Below are positions 10,584 to 23,394 of a stretch of 64,000 bases of DNA, piece by piece. A program made the translations under genes and the position numbers. The notes beneath the pieces were generated by a model. That model made no database searches and was not told where the DNA came from. It saw only the letters and a list, made by a program, of their open reading frames with translations. The stretch's first letter is position 1. Each line of letters opens with the position of its first letter. The DNA is from Megascapheus bottae (taxonomy: Eukaryota > Chordata > Mammalia > Rodentia > Geomyidae): contig JANJXV010000006.1 in NCBI GenBank assembly GCA_024803745.1, positions 43,687,001 through 43,751,000 of the forward strand, written 5' to 3'.

Positions 10584-10987
10584 ACAGTCCCTCCCCAAAG
10601 GAATATTAAACTTAATTCCCTCATCTAAGCGATGTCAGTCATTTTTATCCATTCTCCTCTTCCCAGGTAACCATTATTTTCTCACAGAGAAGATCAGCCT
10701 TTTCAGTTTCAACTTTTTCAGCACATGTAAGTGCTTTTGATGCTCTCTCCAGTGTCACGGAGAGTTTCTCTGCCTCATATGAAAGTAATTTTAAGCTGGG
10801 CTGCATACCATGAAGCCACAGGCAAGCAAGGAGACAGAGGTGTTGGCTTCCTTGTTGAGTATTGGTGTGAGTAGGAAATGACACACTTTTGGAAAATAGC
10901 AATTAAACACAAGTGATAGGCATAATAACACACCGTCAAATACTACACTGAGCAAAAGAGTACATGTTGTATGGCTCTATAAGACAT

Positions 10988-11092
10988 GTGGAAGGGTATC
11001 AATGTATGTGAATTAATGTACCTTCTATCTGGCAAATATCATATAACCCTTTTATTAAATACAATAAAAATATTAAAAAATAAAATAAAACT
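10988..11092 (+). mobile_element. Short L1 3' UTR end
   Basis: GGGTATCAATGTATGTGAAT, GTACCTTCTATCTGGCAAAT and ATACAATAAAAATATT with an A-rich tail match the complement of the young L1 3' UTRs elsewhere in the window. The only young L1 here lying antisense to MAST4. Confidence 0.85.
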
Positions 11093-11462
11093 TCATCTAA
11101 TCTCCAGCAACAGACAGCAGATGTGTGGCTATCTTAGCACAAAGATTGAGGGTCAGCTTGAAATAAGAAGGGTTGTAACTGACCAAGTTTGGCAGAGAGA
11201 ACATTTTATATTTTGATTTTGGCAATAATTTGAGCATAAATTTACTCCAATTCATATGAAAAGTGGGAACAGATCTTTGTATGTAAATAATTCATTAAGT
11301 TTACAAAAAAAAAAGACCTTCCAACTAACTGTTTTCTCTATAGCCTGAGATTTTTACCAAATGGTCCATAGGTTGATGTTCACACACGGAACTCAATAGC
11401 CACTGGGGGTCCAGCAAGGACCAATTCTTTCACCATCCAAGTCTCCTGGAAGCCCCACTCAC

Positions 11463-11616
11463 CTGTCAAGGCTCCTCCCAGGCTCCCTCTTCTCAGCTGC
11501 TTTCCATCCTCACTCAGCTGCCTCTTGCACTTCAGTGAGCGTCCAAGACCCGAAGTCGCATCTGGGTTGCTGCATTTCCGAAATGGCATGGGTGGTGGGG
11601 ATAATATGTGATCAAG
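11463..11616 (-). CDS. MAST4: MAST4 N-terminal-region coding exon (internal exon)
   Basis: Seen: on the minus strand a pyrimidine-rich tract ending in CTCTCTGCAG precedes the exon, and the exon ends ...TTGACAG followed by GTGAGT, a near-consensus donor. The 154 bases are open in one frame, giving 51 codons plus one base (starts at phase 0, ends after the first base of a codon). The product begins LDHILSPPPMPFRKCSNPD and ends RQLSEDGKQLRRGSLGGALT. Known: from memory this is nearly the same as an early exon of mammalian MAST4, a large microtubule-associated Ser/Thr kinase, in the basic, Ser/Pro-rich N-terminal region before the DUF1908, kinase and PDZ domains. RRGS is a typical basophilic-kinase site; its use here is inferred. 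Codons upstream of the acceptor and after the donor are intron read-through, not protein. Relative to the human protein as I remember it, a few conservative changes are present and the frame is intact. No other MAST4 exon is recognisable in the window, as expected for its very long 5' introns. Confidence 0.93.
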
Positions 11617-12923
11617 CTGCAGAGAGAAGGACAGTGGCATGATTGGCCACAGACAATCAGAATATCCAGGATGAAAACTCACTCCCACATGTTTCTTTCC
11701 CTTGCTTTCACTGTTCTTCCTTTGAATTTTGTTGTATCTTCCAACTTAAAGATGGTCTCACTTGTTGCCAAATGGTAATGACAAAGTTTTGAATGCAGGT
11801 CAGGAAATCAGGTTTTGTTGATCATGACCAGTATGTTTTGAATGCAATAAAATAAAAATTATCAGAATCTAATGAAGAAAGGGGAGGATTTTTTGTAGGA
11901 AATTTTTGACTGAGTTATATATCACTATAGCTTGGGTCCCAGTATAAAATATGTCTTTCTATGGTCATATATTTTGTCCCCCAATTGAAGAATTTTGCTG
12001 TAGAAAGAAGTGGGAAATCACTTTTGTTGGTCACACGAGAAAATTCATCTATTTCTTCTAAATATATGCCAGGAAAACACCATAGACTTTAATGGAAATC
12101 AATACATTTCTAAATCACTTTATAGCTTTTAAAAAGAGAACCTGTCACCAGAATCAGAGCAACTAAAGTCACTTCAAGAGACAGCTTTCTACAAAAGAAT
12201 CCCTTGTGTCAAAACACTTATTTCAAGATCTACTTCAGTTTTATAGGAAAACCTTTCATACTTGAAGAATGCCATACCTTATAAGTGTTTGCCTTCAAGT
12301 AAGAATGAATACTTATATATAGATATAGATATTTATTAAGGGTAAAATATTCATGGGTATATACATATCCAAATTACTATGAGGACCATTAAATAAAAGG
12401 GTATCCAAATATTCTCAAATGTTGGCAGAGAAAAGGGCCAACTTCGTAAAAATTTAAAAGAAGAAAAGAATAGTGTTGTTCAAATCCAGGCATTTAAAGG
12501 AATATTTCATTGAATCTTGTTCTGTTTCACGGGAAAGAGGGTAGTCACTTGATTATATCTATGAGAATTTCTTTGAAGTAAGACTAACATACATGTATTT
12601 AGAGGAAGAATAAATTCAAGGTCTAGAACAACTATTTGTCAGTCTCTTCACTTGATTCTCTACAATATCCCTCTCCAAGTTAGTTGAGACAGAACTTCTA
12701 TTAGTTCAGCAACTTTTCCCCAGCTCAACTGTATTAATGATATCCATTGAATGAGTTTCAAATACTTTTCAGAAAGTGACACCTCAAACCCAGTCAGTGC
12801 TTTATGTGTTTCCTAACAGTATTTATGTGTTTCTAGTCAGTATTTCCATGAGAGGCCTTAAAGAACTAGCAGCATATCTACTTTAAGAACCAAAGCAAGA
12901 TCAGCCTAATTACTTATGAATCA
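11617..12923. other. Intron just upstream of the MAST4 exon
   Basis: On the minus strand the 20 bases before the exon are a good splice acceptor tract. No repeat or further exon is recognised out to 12.9 kb. Regulatory content cannot be judged by eye. Confidence 0.5.
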
Positions 12924-14060
12924 TTCTTTCTAACAGATGAATAAAATTCTGTTGCACATATATATGTATATATATATATATATCACATTTCATCGATCCA
13001 TTTGTCCACTGACTGATTTGTCCAATGGGCTGATTCCCTATCTTGGCTCTGGTAAATAGTGCTGCAGTTGGCATGGTTGTGCTGATGGCTTTACTGTAGC
13101 CTTGTTTACTTTGTGTGTGGAAGGGTGGTCATGGGGCTTGAATTCTGGGCCTAGGCACTGTCCCTAAGTTTTTCAGCTCAAGTCTACCGCCCTTGAGCCA
13201 CCGCACCACTTCCAGTTTTCTAGTGATTAATTGGAGGTAAGAGTCTCACGATCTTCAGTGCCCGGCTGGCTTTGAACCAAAATCCTCAGATCTCAGCCTT
13301 CTGAGTTGCTAGGATTATAGGCATAAGCCCTGCTGCCTTGTTTACTTTCTATTGGATAAATTGCTAGGAGTGGGATTGCTGTGTCACAGCGAAGCTCTAT
13401 GTTTAGTCTTTTGAGGAACCTCCATACTGCTTTCCAGAGTAACTGAACAAGTTTACACTCTCAACAGTGCAGTAGCACTCCCTTTTGGCCACATCCTCAC
13501 CAGAATTTGTTGTTTGCTTTCTTAATAATGGACATTCTAACTGGGACAGGGTGGAATCTCAGTGCTGCTTTGATTTGTATGTCCTTTAAGAAATGGAACA
13601 ACTTGGAAAACATTATAGTGTGAAGTAAGCCAGATCCAGAGGAACATGGCTTGCATGGTTTCCCTTATTTGTGGATAGACCTATAAATCTGTAAATAAGC
13701 ATGTTGGGTCATATGCAAGTGGTTACAAATGAATTAATTAAACTCAAATAGTACAATCTTTTAGAAAGACAAGGTCAAAGAAGCACCAGGAAATGGGTAC
13801 ATCCAAGAGCGGTAGTGACCGGGGGGCAAGGGAAGAAGGACAGACAAATGAAGGCAGGAAGGATTCAAGAATGCAATCAAGAATTCATTGTGTATAACAC
13901 AAAATTATGAAATGTAAGTGAAGGAATGGGTCAAGGGGGAGAGGGAGTGAGAATGTTAAAGGAGATGACACTGAGTAAGATGCATGGCATTTGTAAGTGT
14001 ATTTGCTACATGGCACCTCCTTTGTACAGCTACTTAAAGATAATTTTAAAATATTTAAAT
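12924..14060 (+). mobile_element. Old L1 3' end with inverted 5' portion, split by a SINE
   Basis: 13593-14060 is plus-strand L1 3' end (GTGAAGTAAGCCAGATCCAG, TGTGGATAGACC, a gagggag-rich 3' UTR). 12924-13592 is ORF2 in minus orientation (complement of ...TTCTATGTTTAGTC... and TTTTGGCCACATCC), the segment that normally lies just 5' of the plus part. This is a 5' inversion. A SINE splits the inverted part at about 13118-13340. No target duplication was found, consistent with age. Confidence 0.78.
13118..13340 (-). repeat. 7SL/B1-like + Geo-like SINE inside old L1
   Basis: Minus strand: CTATAATCCTAGCAACTCAG, GAGATCTGAGGATTTTGGTT, CCTCCAATTAATCACTAGAA, GTGGCTCAAGGGCGGTAGAC, and a GAATTCAAGCCCCATGACCA end. 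L1 ORF2 resumes on both sides. Confidence 0.88.
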
Positions 14061-14065
14061 CCAGA

Positions 14066-15056
14066 TCAGGAGGGAAAAGAGATTCCTGAGGACACTTGCA
14101 AAAGAAACAAAGGAGCTGTATTTGTCAGAAGGCACATGCTGACGTTGCTACTGGTTACTTAGGAGAGATTCAGAAAAAGGATTCCCATCTAGCCTTAGAC
14201 CTTCTCCCTTTAAATCTCATCGACAATGAATTGTGAAGAGGAAACCTGAATAGTTATACCTCAACTATCAATCCATGGTCCGACCCAGTAAGAGTATCAC
14301 ACTTACAGAGATTATTCTTCCCTCTTTCTTAGCTCTCCCTTTTTAAAGTCCTCGTCCCAATTTTTCCTGCCATTCTGTCTTTTTTATTTTGAAAATTTTT
14401 AGAAGAAAATTCACAACTATGGCAGAGTGAAATAAATATTACAATAAGACCCTATCTCTTCATACTTAAGCACATTTACATACACAGTGAATACTGGTTG
14501 CAAATGTTACAGGAATTGAACATTTTTGCTTCCAAATACTTCAGGATGCCTCTTCTAAGGGCATGCTACCCTCGTAAATTTTAAAAAAATGGAAAGTATC
14601 CATATATTCTTGCCAGATGTCTCAAATCTTTTGCTACCACGATAAATACAAACACTAGTACACTTCTCCTTTTCCATGGCAAGGAAAACTTGTGGCCACA
14701 AGGTGGCAATATGCCATAGACATTCAACAAAATGGTCCATCCTCTGCTAGTAAATGGCTGAGTGCCCCGCAAAGCAATCAAGCAACTTAGGGCCCATTTT
14801 ACTTAGTTATTTTCTCTTAATTATTAGTGGCAGTTGCATAAAATACAAATATTTATCATTTAAGGTTCATCAGCTTATGTAACTTGTTTTTCACTCAGCT
14901 TGCAGGATTATAATTAATTACTCCAGGGGAAGATTGCTGTTTCACAAATTAACAGGGGGTATAAAAAAGTAAGTAGAAGAAAAGCAGTGATTCTTAAATA
15001 GGAAGTATTTGGTTACCTAAATCAGAAGTATGTGGTTGCACCAAAAGCATAAAACA
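14066..15056. other. Unannotated intronic sequence
   Basis: No feature recognised. Two overlapping minus-strand open stretches near 14555-14781 have no recognisable similarity. Confidence 0.45.
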
Positions 15057-15250
15057 GCTGGGAGCATCATAGCCTAGTGGTAGAGTCCTCACCCAGCATG
15101 CACACAGCCCTGGGTTCCATTCCTCAGTACCATATACTCAGAAAAATCCAGAAGTGGTGCTGTTGCTCAAGTAGTAGAGTGGTAGCCTTGAGCAAAAAGT
15201 GTCCGAGGACAGTGCTCAGGCCCTGGGTTCAGGCCCCAGAACTGGCGCAA
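15057..15250 (+). repeat. IDL-Geo-like SINE
   Basis: GCTGGGAGCATCATAGCCTA, GTGGTAGAGTCCTCACCCAG, CTGGGTTCCATTCCTCAGTA, then GTTGCTCAAGTAGTAGAGTG and GGGTTCAGGCCCCAGAACTG. Full length, moderately diverged. Confidence 0.85.
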
Positions 15251-15251
15251 A

Positions 15252-16778
15252 ATAAATAGATAAATAAAACAAATGTAAAACAAAATGGAAAGGAATGAAG
15301 ATTTAAATATAGGGCAAAGGAAAAAAATATATCTTGTCCATTACCAATAGATAGCCAGAAGCTATTAGTCCATAAGCCAGGTTTTGTTGTTGTTTTAATC
15401 AGAATCACAACCCCGAGGAAAGTATTACTTTAAATCTAGGAAAGTCAACATAGTAAATTGTGAGAACTATAAATGTTCAAACATTGTGTGAGGAGAAATA
15501 CCTACAAGCAGAGTGCAGTGTTCCTAGAACCTCTCTCCTTCTTCATACCAGCTCATACTCCCAATAGAGTTCTCTCCAATAGATCGTTTTCCCAAATCTG
15601 CTGTGTTGTCGGTGGCTTTAGTGTTCCTTTTACAATTACTCAGTGTTTCTCAAAATAACCCAGTACAGCTCTGTAGTTTATTTTCCATTTATTGTCCTAA
15701 CTCAAATACGCATGACCCCTTTAAAAACACTTCATCTGACCCTGGGGCTCACAGTACCCATGAAACACATCCCTGTTGGCATTGCTCTTTAACAGATTTC
15801 AGTTAAATCTTTTTCTACTTTTCCAAATTCCCCAATTCTTCAATTGCATGGAGTGTAATTGAAGACACAAGGTATCTTGAAACTTTCATGGATGCTTACT
15901 GACATGGCAGCCGGGGCTTGTTCCAGATGCTTTAAACACTTCTAATGTCTCTCCCTGAGCAAAGAGCTGGCTCCGAGAGAGCTATATCCTCTCACTATGC
16001 TGATAGGATCTGATACTGACAGTGATGCTGATAGTATACTGATAGTGTACTACTTTGTACTTTTGTAAGTAGCCTAGATCTAGACATACTTTTCCACAAC
16101 AGAAAATCTGGACTTCCAGTGAGTTCCATAAACTACAGTACCAGGAAGCTTTGAAGAATAGTAAAGTGTAGTTGTCCATTATTGAATTTAGAAGTCATAC
16201 AAGATAGGAGTATAGTAGAGCACCGATGTAAGTAAGGAGGAACTAAAGGCCTGTTATAGAAAACACAAAAGCATCTTATGGAATAAAAGGTGTATAATCA
16301 GCATAAATCTGATGTAGATTCCAAAGAAAGTTGGTAAGCTAATCACATACAAGTCATGTACTAAGACTGTCCCATTCATATTTTCTGTATTTGCCATCAT
16401 TACCCATTATTTGCTGTTTTGCAACCTACTGAGAAAAGCAGAGAAGCCACCTGATTGCATAAGGTTTCTGTCATCAAGGAAGATGTCATCAAAGGCAAAT
16501 GCTTCACTGGGCTGCTGCTATTTTTGATCCCTCTTTCCATCACTGTCTCTAAACATGGAACTCATTGTTTCCTTTTCCTATGGCTGCCTCTCTAAGCAAA
16601 TCTACTCATCACCTCTAAAAGATATTAAAACTGTCCCTGAATACTGAACTATCAGCCTTCTGCACTATTTCCTCCAACCTAATCTTCAGACCCCAGCATA
16701 CCCAGGCACACAAATTCACCATTTTAAAATATTAATAATAACCACATGGGTAAAAAGAGAAAGATTTATTTTTCAACT
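15252..16778. other. Unannotated intronic sequence
   Basis: No coding exon, RNA or clear repeat recognised in about 1.5 kb. Confidence 0.45.
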
Positions 16779-16779
16779 T

Positions 16780-17530
16780 CAGCAAATGCCAACTCCTTTC
16801 TAGCTATTCAGGTGACAGATCTTACAGCTATCCTTACCTTCTTTTACTCATTCTTGATCTAGCCACCAGATCCATCAGCTGAGCTTTCAGAGTATACCCA
16901 AGTTCCAATCACTCCATCATTTTTCTTCCTCTATCTTGTCTGACTGTGGTGATCTTTCATGCAATAGCCTCCAAACAGGTCTTTCTGCTTCCATGTAGTG
17001 TCAGGAAAGCACCCAGTGGCCCTTCTGAACTCTAAGCTTGGTGCCTCTATGTTTGCTAGTGTTGCTCCATTGCTTCTACTCTGCCCAGAACAAACCCATC
17101 AGAAACAGTAGTCCAACTTCCCCAAGCTTCATTATCCCGAACATCAACCATCCTCTCATTCTTCTTTAGTGTCCCCCCAAATCTCAGAGGCCCCAAGAAT
17201 TCTCCAATGTGGAACTCTGCATATTAAGACTCTGATTTTCTAGGTGTCTTCTCCATCTTCCAGGCCTCTATACACAAGTCACTCTATAGTAGGCCCTTTG
17301 TAACTATCTATAAAAAAGAAAATTATGCCTGTCACTTCATTCTCTTTCCTCATCTGTCTTCATCACCTCTATCTTTTGTTCTTGTTCTTTCCATACTTCC
17401 TCTGCTAAAATGTAAGGGACATGACATTATACCAAGTCTATCTGGCCCACTGTGCTGCCATCCCTGCAACAATGACCGCTACCTAAATGTCGCCTTGTAA
17501 ACATTGGAGGAAAGAACAAATGAACTGCAA
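16780..17530 (+). repeat. L2 (LINE-2) 3' end remnant
   Basis: CAATAGCCTCCAAACAGGTC followed by TTTCTGCTTCCATG resembles the L2 region around the CTCCTAACTGGTCTCCCTGC motif. Farther on, TGTAAGGGACATGACATTAT and a CCCACTGTGCTGCCATCCCT region match the L2 terminal segment. Ancient, highly diverged. Confidence 0.65.
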
Positions 17531-17999
17531 ATTCCCGGTATTTCCTTCAAGCATTATAACACTACACATGCCATAAAGAGCTCTTATTACCAAAGGATAG
17601 ATATTAAATGTTACTCAAGATGAGATGCTAAAATGAGCCTCTAAGTACTTTGACAAAATTGAACACTTCACACATGGAAAAGATCCTTGGGTTATAACAA
17701 ATGGCATCTTTTCAGAGTCCTTTACCTATACATCAAACTAATATGCTAACTTTTGCACAAGGCAACCTCTAATGGTGATTCCTAAATAATTAAACATTCA
17801 ACCTTTTAATTGTATCCCCCATATTTACTTGTGTCTCTCAACCCAACTGCTTCTCTATTCTCTAACTACAGAAGATGTAGCACGCACATTTTAAAGACCC
17901 ATCAGAATGGACTGCCCTGAGTCCAAAGTTCATTAGTTCAAAGGGATCCCCAATGTCATCTGCATGTATAACAGATTTTCCTCATCAAGTCTGATTTTG

Positions 18000-18111
<112 letters not shown>

Positions 18112-19955
18112 GGCTACAGTGTTCAATTATTCTACTTTTGACATTACTTATTCTTAGAAACCAAAGACATAAAAATATCTGAATGATAAAACTGTACACA
18201 TGCTTGTGCCCCAAACTGCTCACTTGTCCTCTCCCATTCTTGCCACCCAGTAAAGATTCAAATTGGTAACCTAACATGAATTCAGTACGTTTCAAAATTG
18301 GATTTTATTTACTTTCAAACTAAAGCCTACCATCAATATTTTAAATTTTGTTAAAAATACAACAGACTTCTATCATGAAGGCAGTCATAATTGGATTCAT
18401 ACTAAATTCTATAGTGGTTAGGAGCTCAGCCAGAGCTAACACTGAGGTAAGACAGATAATTTTGGAGAGACAGTTCATTATTTCTGTTCCTCATTCACAA
18501 AACATTAGTGAAAACAACATCTTGCTCCTTAGGTAGCTGAGGATGAGTGGAATTCATTCAGGTGAACATGTTCAACAAGTGCTAGCACATGGTAGTGTGC
18601 GACACAGGACCACTGAAATGACTAGAAATATCACCATAAACAACACAATATCCTCATTGTCTAGGTAAATATTTCTGCAAATGTCTCACCACAAATGGTT
18701 CACTACAATTTTGCCATGGTTTGGGTTTGTTGTTGTTGTTATAACTTAAGTGAGATGAGTTACCCTAGGCCAAATCCTTCCTTAAAGAGAGCTCAGACAT
18801 GTGATTCTAGAGCCTAAGAATTCACGATCACCCATCACTATGGGTTCTTCAGTCACACTTTCACCTTAAGAAGAGCAAGCAGAGATGGAAAGCCTTAGCC
18901 ATGTTTGAATGTCCAGGAACAGAAATCCAATGCCAGGGTATGGGCAAGGTACTTCTGTTTAAGTATAGACTTTAGAGGTGATGAGGGTACAGAGTATTGA
19001 TTCAGAGTATAGGCTGGCACAGGAGAACACTCAATAATCACAAGCATTGTTCGTTACTGTTGTTATCCTTCTAAGGTCAGCTCAGCTCCCTCTGACTGCT
19101 CACTGACACAGCACATAGCTCCATTACCTGACCCTTCCAGCAGCACCACTCTGGTACTCTTAACTCTGCTCTTTACTATTCAAGAATATAGATAAGAAAA
19201 ATACACCACTGCATTGCCAAAGACTACAAAACACCCCCTTCCTGGCATCATGGCATAATATTAGTGTATGTTAGACCATTAAAAGAGTATTGTACTGAAT
19301 TGAAATACATCGTTCACCTGACTTTGAAATCATGCATTTCATATTACATCATTGGTACTGGAATAAAAAAAAACACCTTTTGAGATGAATAAGGCAAACA
19401 GAAGAATATCACAGATAGAAAGAGCAAAAATTGTTCCTAAGGTTTGGTAAGCAAACCATTTCTTGGTACTATTATTAGCATAAACAATTTGAAGTTTTAT
19501 TAAAATAAGAAACAATGTATTAAAGTATATATTTAAACTGCAAGATGTGCATATGCCAATATCATCTCTCCACCCCTACTGACCTCCCCCTTCTCTTCCT
19601 CATCTTCTTTTCTGAGACAGTGTCTCCCTAAAAAGTCCAGGCTAAGTTAGAACTGTGATCCTAATGCCTCCGTATCTGGAATACACCTTCAGCTTCCATC
19701 TCTGATTTTGAGATTCTTAACATCACAAACAAATTAGCAACATAAAGTATGTTTCAGAAACATCCTAAAATGCATTATTAGATCTAAACATAATGGCATT
19801 CACCTAAACAGAGCTGTACTGTCAGGTTTATTGCTTAAAAGAATTGATTCTCTACAGAGAAATGTGCAGATTAGCACTTTGATTGCACTATCTCACTTTT
19901 GTCTATCAACTCAACTTCAATGAGGTCAATTCCTTTACTCATGAACATTTACATA
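18112..19955. other. Unannotated intronic sequence
   Basis: No gene recognised. A possible very old B1-like trace at about 19605-19700 (GAGACAGTGTCTCCCTAAAA) is too weak to annotate separately. Confidence 0.4.
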
Positions 19956-19958
19956 CAT

Positions 19959-20004
19959 GCACACACACACACACACACACACATACACACACAACACATA
20001 CACA
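19959..20004. repeat. (CA)n microsatellite
   Basis: CA dinucleotide run with ACATACAC interruptions. Confidence 0.9.
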
Positions 20005-20821
20005 GTCAACCACCAGCAATAGAATATCATAGCCCAAAGACACAGCATTATGCAGCAAGCATTTAATTGAGACTGACTATAATGTACAATAAGCAACAAA
20101 TTCCACAATGGAAAGATGTGAAAACAGTGAAGTTAAAATTATTGTACAAGTTTTAAGAACATGGCATTTATACATTCAATTTTTTAGACTATGAATCATT
20201 TCTCAAATTTTGGTTTAGGAATGATGACGTTAGGGAAAATACTAATTTAACTTTGCATATGTATCACCTGTTTTCCTGTCACTTCAATATTCTAGATGTT
20301 GCCCCGACCTTTACTTAGGGATCTAATCTATGCCTGAAGTTGTTTACTTATCTGAAGTCATTAAAGTCCCCTGATACCAGTCTGTCACCATCAGCAATAT
20401 AACTAAAGATGCTGCCCATGGTTAACAAGCAAGAAAAGAAAACCCTCCACTCCAGCTATCTTCCTTTCTATTAAAATTAGAATGGAAAATTCCAAGAGGG
20501 CACCACACACCCACAAAAAAATTAATACCATGTGCCCACTTCCCCTCGTTAGGTTATATTTTCATTTTGCTAATGGTAAAAGAGGTGCTAAAAGAATAAG
20601 GGTCCATATTCCTTCCACTGTTCCAATGTCTCCAAGGCAAAGCCTGTGAAACCAGGTCTATCTTACTCCTGATTTCTGTCTGACCAGGTTCCCATTATCC
20701 TGGGGTCCACCTCATTGCCCTAGGCTAACTCTATACATCCCAATTGCCAGTCTCCCTGCACTTTGTCCCCAGGACTCAACATTGGGGCGGTGCCTTGAGA
20801 CTATGGTCTTTTCACAGGCAG

Positions 20822-20930
20822 GGTAAGAGCAGAAGATTCTCTCATTGTAGCCCAGGCTGGTTTGAAACACAAGATCCTTCAGTTTCTACTTCTACAGTGC
20901 TGGGATTATAAACATGAGACTATTGGGTAT
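20822..20930 (-). repeat. Old B1-like monomer
   Basis: Plus strand shows TAGCCCAGGCTGGTTTGAAA and GTGCTGGGATTATAAACATG, the complement of a 7SL-derived B1/PB1 monomer. No right unit is attached. Confidence 0.7.
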
Positions 20931-21550
20931 TCCTATTTTGTACCAATGGTCTTCTGAGAATTTTATCTTTTACGTTATATTTAAGGAGGTGTTTCAGGTG
21001 AACCTGTAAGTACAATGCCTCCTGATCACTGTCATCCCTCTCTTTATTCTCCTTCCTCATGTGCCTGAGATCTCACACTGACTTCTTTACCTCTGAAGTA
21101 CAGCAAGCCAGGGGCTTGACCCTCACCAACATCAAGTGACCTCCCAAATGTGCTACCTACTGTCTGCCCCAGCTCCACAACCTGGACCTGGGAAATAGAA
21201 TTTGGGTGACTATCTGATACCCCAGCTTTTCTTTGGAAAATGCTGAAATCCAAGTCACCCTTTACCAGCGACACCTCGCAGTCCCGAAGAATCAGGCCAA
21301 GTTTAACCTGCAGAACCTCTCAAAGGAATATGAACTAGGGAGTCAGAAAGAAGAAATGGGCAGACATGTAAGAAGAAGGGAAGAAGCAAGAAATGAAATG
21401 ACGGAGACTGAAGTAAAAGGAGAGCAACTAATTACAACATAGATATTTAAGAAGAATATACCTGAACTTATATTCATGTTCTACTATTCACTTGAGTTAT
21501 GACCACCCAAGAGATCTGATTACACTGTACTTGGAAAACCTAACTCACTG
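20931..21550. other. Unannotated intronic sequence
   Basis: Opposed open stretches at 21044-21274 (minus) and 21233-21442 (plus) show no recognisable protein family or consistent splice pair. Confidence 0.4.
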
Positions 21551-21563
21551 ACACAAATTTCTT

Positions 21564-21698
21564 TTTTTTTTTTTTAGATTTTTTTATTGTAATTAGTAAA
21601 AGGGTTACATGATATTTGCCAGATAGAAGGTGCATTAATTCACATACATTGATACCCTTTCACATGTCTTGGTACCCATTTCCCCCCCCCACACACCC
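21564..21698 (-). mobile_element. Very short L1 3' end insertion
   Basis: Plus strand: a T run, then TTTTATTGTAATTAGTAAAA, GGTTACATGATATTTGCCAG and the C-rich segment near 21680, the complement of the last 135 bases of the young L1. An 11-bp duplication with one mismatch flanks it (21553-21563 ACAAATTTCTT; 21699-21709 ACAAACTTCTT). Confidence 0.88.
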
Positions 21699-21709
21699 AC
21701 AAACTTCTT

Positions 21710-23180
21710 AATATATATTTATTTCCCACAAAGGCCTGGCTCTGAACAAGACTGACTCAGTCTGCCAGGAAGACTTTTCTCTAGGTTTTAAAAGCCTTAC
21801 AGCACATAGAGATGTTCCCAGAATACAATAAAAATAATAAGAAAAAAAACGTTGATTTTGGGCATAGACTCTTAACTCTAGTATACGAAGTATTCACCAT
21901 AGCCATAGTGCAATTAAACACAAAACAGACAGAAAATAATTTACTGTTAAGAATCCCCAGAGTACTCAGGCAGTCCCAGAGGATAAAGTAGAGTTTTCAT
22001 AAACTAGACTGTGTCACAGGAGAAGAGCTGAAGCACTAGAAATTTTGATTACCTTTTCTCTATTTTTTTAACCATGTATGTGAAAAAAATTCTAAAATTA
22101 TGATCAAAATTATACCTACTTCTGGCCAAGACGATTCTGTTTCACTTTCACATGACAGTACCAAAATAGAAAATCACCAACACATAAGGGGAGGGGTAGG
22201 AAACCTTGACCAGCAATAGTACCAACCAATCTCTACTACAGAAGCATGATCGTATGAAAATAGATTCCAGCAGATGAAGCATGAACTATTTTATAGTCAG
22301 CCCCTGACCCTACTCCTTCTCCCAGGCCCAGGTCTATACTTTCCCATTCCTGCATCCCACTGGTAGAAGGACTCAGGGCTGAACTCATGTGGACGTAAAG
22401 GCTAGGATCAAGTGACACACTACAGGGAAAGTTGCAAGTCTGAACTTCAAACCTGCCTCAAAGAACAGAACTGCAATCTACAGGTAAAGATACTTTTCCT
22501 TTGAATAAATGTAGGGTTGTGCTATATAAAAATCTTAACTTAGGAGTCTTAGAAAAGCAGAGGGGTTGGGAGGATGGAGAAAGGATGGTTAATGGGTATA
22601 GAATACAGCTGGAAAGAACAAAACTGCCAGTGTTCGGTAACACAGTAGCTTTCCTACTGTGCAACAGAACTTAATTGCACATTTCCAAATACCTAAGAGA
22701 GAAGATTTTTGAATGTTCTCCACACAGAGAAATGATCAAAGCTAGAGGCTACAGGTATGCCATTTATATTGATCATATTGTCACACTGTGCAGACATGCA
22801 TTAAAATATTATATACATCAATAAAATTAAAAAATTAAGAACCTGAGTTTATAGTAGACCCATTAGATTTCTGCTCTCTATGTGCAGATTTTCAGCAATG
22901 ACTTCCTCTGCCTCATGTTTACTAAAGATGGACAAAAACTAGTCCACAGCACTGAAAGGCCAGCACTGATTGAAAAGGACACACCCATGTTCCTGGACTG
23001 TCTAAGGAAGCACTCCATCTCTGTCCTCTCTACCAGGAGGTGAGCAGGAGCCAGGCTGCTTCCTCACCAGAGCTATGCATTCCTTTGGTCTCCATTTCTG
23101 CATCTATACCTACTGCCAAAAGGCCTCATTCCCATCAAGTTCAAACTACCACAACCATTAACTTCCACTAGTGACCTTCA
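21710..23180. other. Unannotated intronic sequence
   Basis: No coding exon or clear repeat. Minus-strand open stretches at 22236-22418 and 22458-22664 have no recognised similarity. Confidence 0.4.
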
Positions 23181-23184
23181 CTGC

Positions 23185-23390
23185 TCATTGGTATTGCAGG
23201 GACCAGCAAACCACAGTCCGTGCAACTAATAAAATTTGTTGGCCCCCAGCCATGCTCATTTGTTATGTTCTGTCTACACTCTGTTTACAATGGGGGAATT
23301 GAACAGTTGCCACAGCGATTGTAAAACCACAAAGTGTAAAATATTTACTGTCTGGCCCTTTATGAAACAAGTTTGTGTATGCCTGAATCC
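23185..23390 (+). repeat. Ancient non-autonomous DNA transposon (MER-type)
   Basis: CCAGCAAACCACAGTCCGTG, TTTGTTATGTTCTGTCTACA and AAAATATTTACTGTCTGGCC match the familiar mammalian MER element whose consensus has AGCAAACTACGGCCCG and AAAATATTTACTATCTGGCC blocks. I do not assign a subfamily name. Confidence 0.75.
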
Positions 23391-23394
23391 TTGT

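Noticed and set aside
11380..11462. Extension of the MAST4 coding frame downstream of TTGACAG
   Set aside because: A GTGAGT donor lies exactly there; the reading beyond it (EWGFQETW...) is intron translation.
20640..20800. Possible LTR or retroviral remnant
   Set aside because: I could not see a TG...CA bounded repeat, primer-binding site or any gag/pol/env motif here or elsewhere in the window.
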